Positions 60,055 to 61,611 of a stretch of 61,611 bases of DNA are shown here, in pieces. The position numbers and the translations under genes were made by a program. The notes beneath the pieces are model-generated. The model saw nothing but the letters and a program-made list of their open reading frames with translations, ran no database searches and had not been told where the DNA came from. Origin of the DNA: Frigoribacterium sp. CFBP 13712. Its GTDB lineage: Bacteria > Actinomycetota > Actinomycetes > Actinomycetales > Microbacteriaceae. The stretch's first letter is position 1. Each line of letters opens with the position of its first letter. The stretch lies in the NCBI RefSeq assembly GCF_014842255.1, contig NZ_JACYVH010000007.1:99190-160800 (forward strand). Reading direction: 5' to 3'.

Positions 60055-61038
60055 TCAGCCGCGGTCGCGGGCCATTCCTGCTTCGGTGTTGCGGGTGCCG
60101 ATGGCCACGCCGTGAGGAAAGGCCGCTGCGATGCGTTCGAGATCGCGAGTCGTAAGGACGACGTCGACAGCGGCGGCGTTCTCCTCGACCCGGGACGGCT
60201 TCGTGGTCCCGGGGATCGGGACGGTGCCGGCCTGAACCAGCCACGCGAGTGCGAGCTGCGCCGTCGTGACGCCTTTTTCGTCAGCGATGACCTTGAGGGC
60301 GTCGACGACGCGGAGGTTCGCATCGATCGCCGCGTCGGAAAACCGGGGCAGGTTCCGCCGGGCGTCGCCTGCGGGGAGGTCGTCCTGGCGGGTGACGGTG
60401 CCGGAGAGGAACCCGCGGCCGAGCGGCGAGAAGGGCACGAACCCGATCCCGAGCTCTGAAGCGGTGTCGAGGACGCCGTTGTGCTCGGCGTCGCGCTCGA
60501 AGAGGCTGTACTCGGACTGGATCGCCGTGATAGGGAACGTCGCGTGCGCCCGGCGCAGGGTCTCGGCTGACGTCTCGGAGACGCCGATGTAGCGGGCCTT
60601 GCCGGCGGTCACGGCTTCAGCCATCGCGCCGACGGTGTCCTCGATCGGGACGTTCGGGTCTGCCCGGTGGAGGTACCAGAGGTCGACATGGTCGGTGCCG
60701 AGGTGCCTGAGGGACCGGTCGATGGCCCGTCGTGCGTGCTCTGGGGAGCCGTCGAGACCGATCGGCTGGCCGTCGTCGGCGAAGTCGGTGGCGAACTTCG
60801 ACGCGACGACGACGCTCTCTCGAACGGAGCCGAGCACCTGGCCAAGGAGCCTCTCGTTTTCGAACGGCCCGTACGCCTCCGCGGTGTCGAAGAGGGTGAT
60901 CCCGAGGTCGAGCGCGCGACGGATAGTCGCGACGGAGCCGGCTTCGGTCGCACCACCGTAGAAGGCGCTCATGCCCATGCATCCGAGCCCGAGTGCGGAC
61001 GTGACGAGGCCTTGGGAGCCGAGAGGGACCTTCTGCAT
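60055..61038 (-). CDS. Aldo/keto reductase
   Basis: 327-aa NADP-dependent oxidoreductase of the AKR (YajO/IolS-like, Tim-barrel) type. LGLGCMGMSAFYGGA starts the barrel, the catalytic Asp and Tyr are in TLFDTAEAYGPFENE, the Lys in VVVASKFATDF and the His in LWYLHRADPN. The coenzyme loop near the C-terminus reads TVPIPGTTKPSRVEENA. ATG 61038 follows GGAGAA. Its promoter overlaps a MerR-type site, and the divergent MerR regulator is its likely controller. Confidence 0.93.
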   Translation of the reverse strand: MQKVPLGSQGLVTSALGLGCMGMSAFYGGATEAGSVATIRRALDLGITLFDTAEAYGPFENERLLGQVLGSVRESVVVASKFATDFADDGQPIGLDGSPEHARRAIDRSLRHLGTDHVDLWYLHRADPNVPIEDTVGAMAEAVTAGKARYIGVSETSAETLRRAHATFPITAIQSEYSLFERDAEHNGVLDTASELGIGFVPFSPLGRGFLSGTVTRQDDLPAGDARRNLPRFSDAAIDANLRVVDALKVIADEKGVTTAQLALAWLVQAGTVPIPGTTKPSRVEENAAAVDVVLTTRDLERIAAAFPHGVAIGTRNTEAGMARDRG

Positions 61039-61080
61039 GCGCGTTCTCCGTTCGTCGCCGGGATGACCCGGACGATGACG

Positions 61081-61111
61081 ACCCTTCACCCTGGTGTGCA
61101 CACCATGTCAA
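61081..61111 (-). promoter_or_regulatory. MerR-type promoter of the aldo/keto reductase gene
   Basis: On the minus strand TTGACA (61111-61106) is separated by 19 bp from AAGGGT (61086-61081). The spacer carries the perfect palindrome GGTGTGCACACC (61093-61104). A 19-bp spacer with a dyad is the hallmark of MerR-activated promoters. Confidence 0.65.
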
Positions 61112-61127
61112 GTGGGAGACTCAACCC

Positions 61128-61535
61128 ATGTTGCTTCCCGAGGTCCACGTCGACGAGCCGGTCACGATCAGCGCCGCGGCGGAACTGCTCGGCATCACGG
61201 TCGACACGATCCGCTACTACGAGAAGGAAGGGATCGCGCCGGCTCCTGAGCGTGGGCAGGATGGGTGGCGACGGTATGACACGGCGACGCTCAGCTGGCT
61301 CGCCGGGACAGTGATGCTCCGCGGGACCGGAATGAACGTGCAGGAGATGCGCGAGTACGCGGCCGCGTACAGAGAAGGCGCTGACGATGCCGCACGGCTC
61401 GCGCTCCTCGAGCAGCACCATGCGACCGTCCTCGCTCGGCAGGCGGAGGTGCAGCGGCATCTCGCCGCGCTGGAACGAAAGATCGACGCGTACCGCGAGA
61501 CCATCGCCGCGACCGGCGCCCGTTCGGTGGAATGA
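61128..61535 (+). CDS. MerR-family regulator
   Basis: 135-aa regulator. The MerR winged helix is at residues 13-60 (TISAAAELLGITVDTIRYYE, then RYDTATLSWLAG). A coiled-coil dimerisation helix follows (ALLEQHHATVLARQAEVQRHLAALERKID). There are no Cys metal ligands, so the signal is probably organic or redox. It is divergent from the aldo/keto reductase; homologous pairs are common. The start is ATG at 61128. Confidence 0.93.
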   Translation: MLLPEVHVDEPVTISAAAELLGITVDTIRYYEKEGIAPAPERGQDGWRRYDTATLSWLAGTVMLRGTGMNVQEMREYAAAYREGADDAARLALLEQHHATVLARQAEVQRHLAALERKIDAYRETIAATGARSVE

Positions 61536-61548
61536 CCTTCTGCCCGGT

Positions 61549-61567
61549 CGACCATCGGCTAGCGGAC
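61549..61567. repeat. CGATAG palindromic site, copy H (half)
   Basis: CGACCATCGGCTAGCGGAC. Only the right half GATCGGCTATCGGAC is recognisable, with two changes. It begins 14 bp after the MerR stop; the window ends before the next unit can be seen. Confidence 0.55.
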
Positions 61568-61611
61568 CGCCTCGTCGCCTGGAGAGCCCAAGGTCGTAGC
61601 GGTGTTCGCGG

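Noticed and set aside
52788-61567. A classical integron or CRISPR array
   Set aside because: There is no integron integrase or attC folding pattern with R and L boxes. Spacing between sites is 0.3-4.9 kb of coding DNA, not CRISPR spacers, and no cas genes are present.

Overview
The window is a high-GC chromosomal segment of an actinobacterium, most likely a member of the Microbacteriaceae (inference from gene content: XPB-type repair helicase with its helicase-associated partner, DUF3027 next to a cold-shock protein, mycobacterial-type SerC, a DtxR/IdeR regulator with the exact DtxR metal-ligand numbering, a class F sortase). The species cannot be fixed from sequence alone.

Layout. 1-31.3 kb looks like native chromosome. 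It holds a PhoP-like response regulator (cut by the window edge), the XPB helicase block, csp-DUF3027, serC, a DtxR regulator, an NlpC/P60 hydrolase with a structured leader, an HNH endonuclease, tRNA-Arg(CCT), an amino-acid permease, paired CrcB fluoride channels, a molybdate locus (HTH-Mop regulator, ModA, fused ModBC), an EamA exporter-CHRD protein-sortase operon controlled by a divergent TetR, a CNNM/CorC transporter, an MFS/ArsR pair, a nucleoside deaminase, and PhzF. This part is saturated with the nonamer CGCGCCTCC/GGAGGCGCG and carries several families of palindromic repeats.

31.4-61.6 kb looks like accessory DNA. GC is lower in places, the nonamer nearly disappears, and it opens with a serine recombinase plus a remnant of a second one. 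Two catabolic modules follow. The first (33.7-44.3 kb) is a four-carbon polyol module: RpiB-type isomerase, dihydroxyacetone-kinase-family kinase, polyol MFS permease and zinc dehydrogenase on the minus strand, divergent from a DUF2291 protein, a ribose-type ABC importer and a SorC regulator. It resembles the erythritol/threitol pathways of mycobacteria. The second (44.4-51.2 kb) is a tightly overlapped LysR-controlled operon: atypical SDR, SnoaL-like lipoprotein, polysaccharide-deacetylase-family amidohydrolase, SnoaL-like protein, malic enzyme and class II fumarase. It is best read as conversion of an unknown substrate to fumarate, malate and pyruvate.

The last 9 kb (52.8-61.6 kb) is the most unusual part. 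Seven copies of a palindromic site built around CGATAGCCGATCGGCTATCG separate it into discrete modules, each holding one gene or one gene set: a small membrane protein; another membrane protein; a 283-aa unknown protein; a tiny ORF; a MerR/two-component/serine-hydrolase set; an aldo-keto reductase/MerR pair. An eighth, divergent copy lies directly upstream of the serine recombinase at 32.6 kb. This suggests a cassette array assembled by site-specific recombination.
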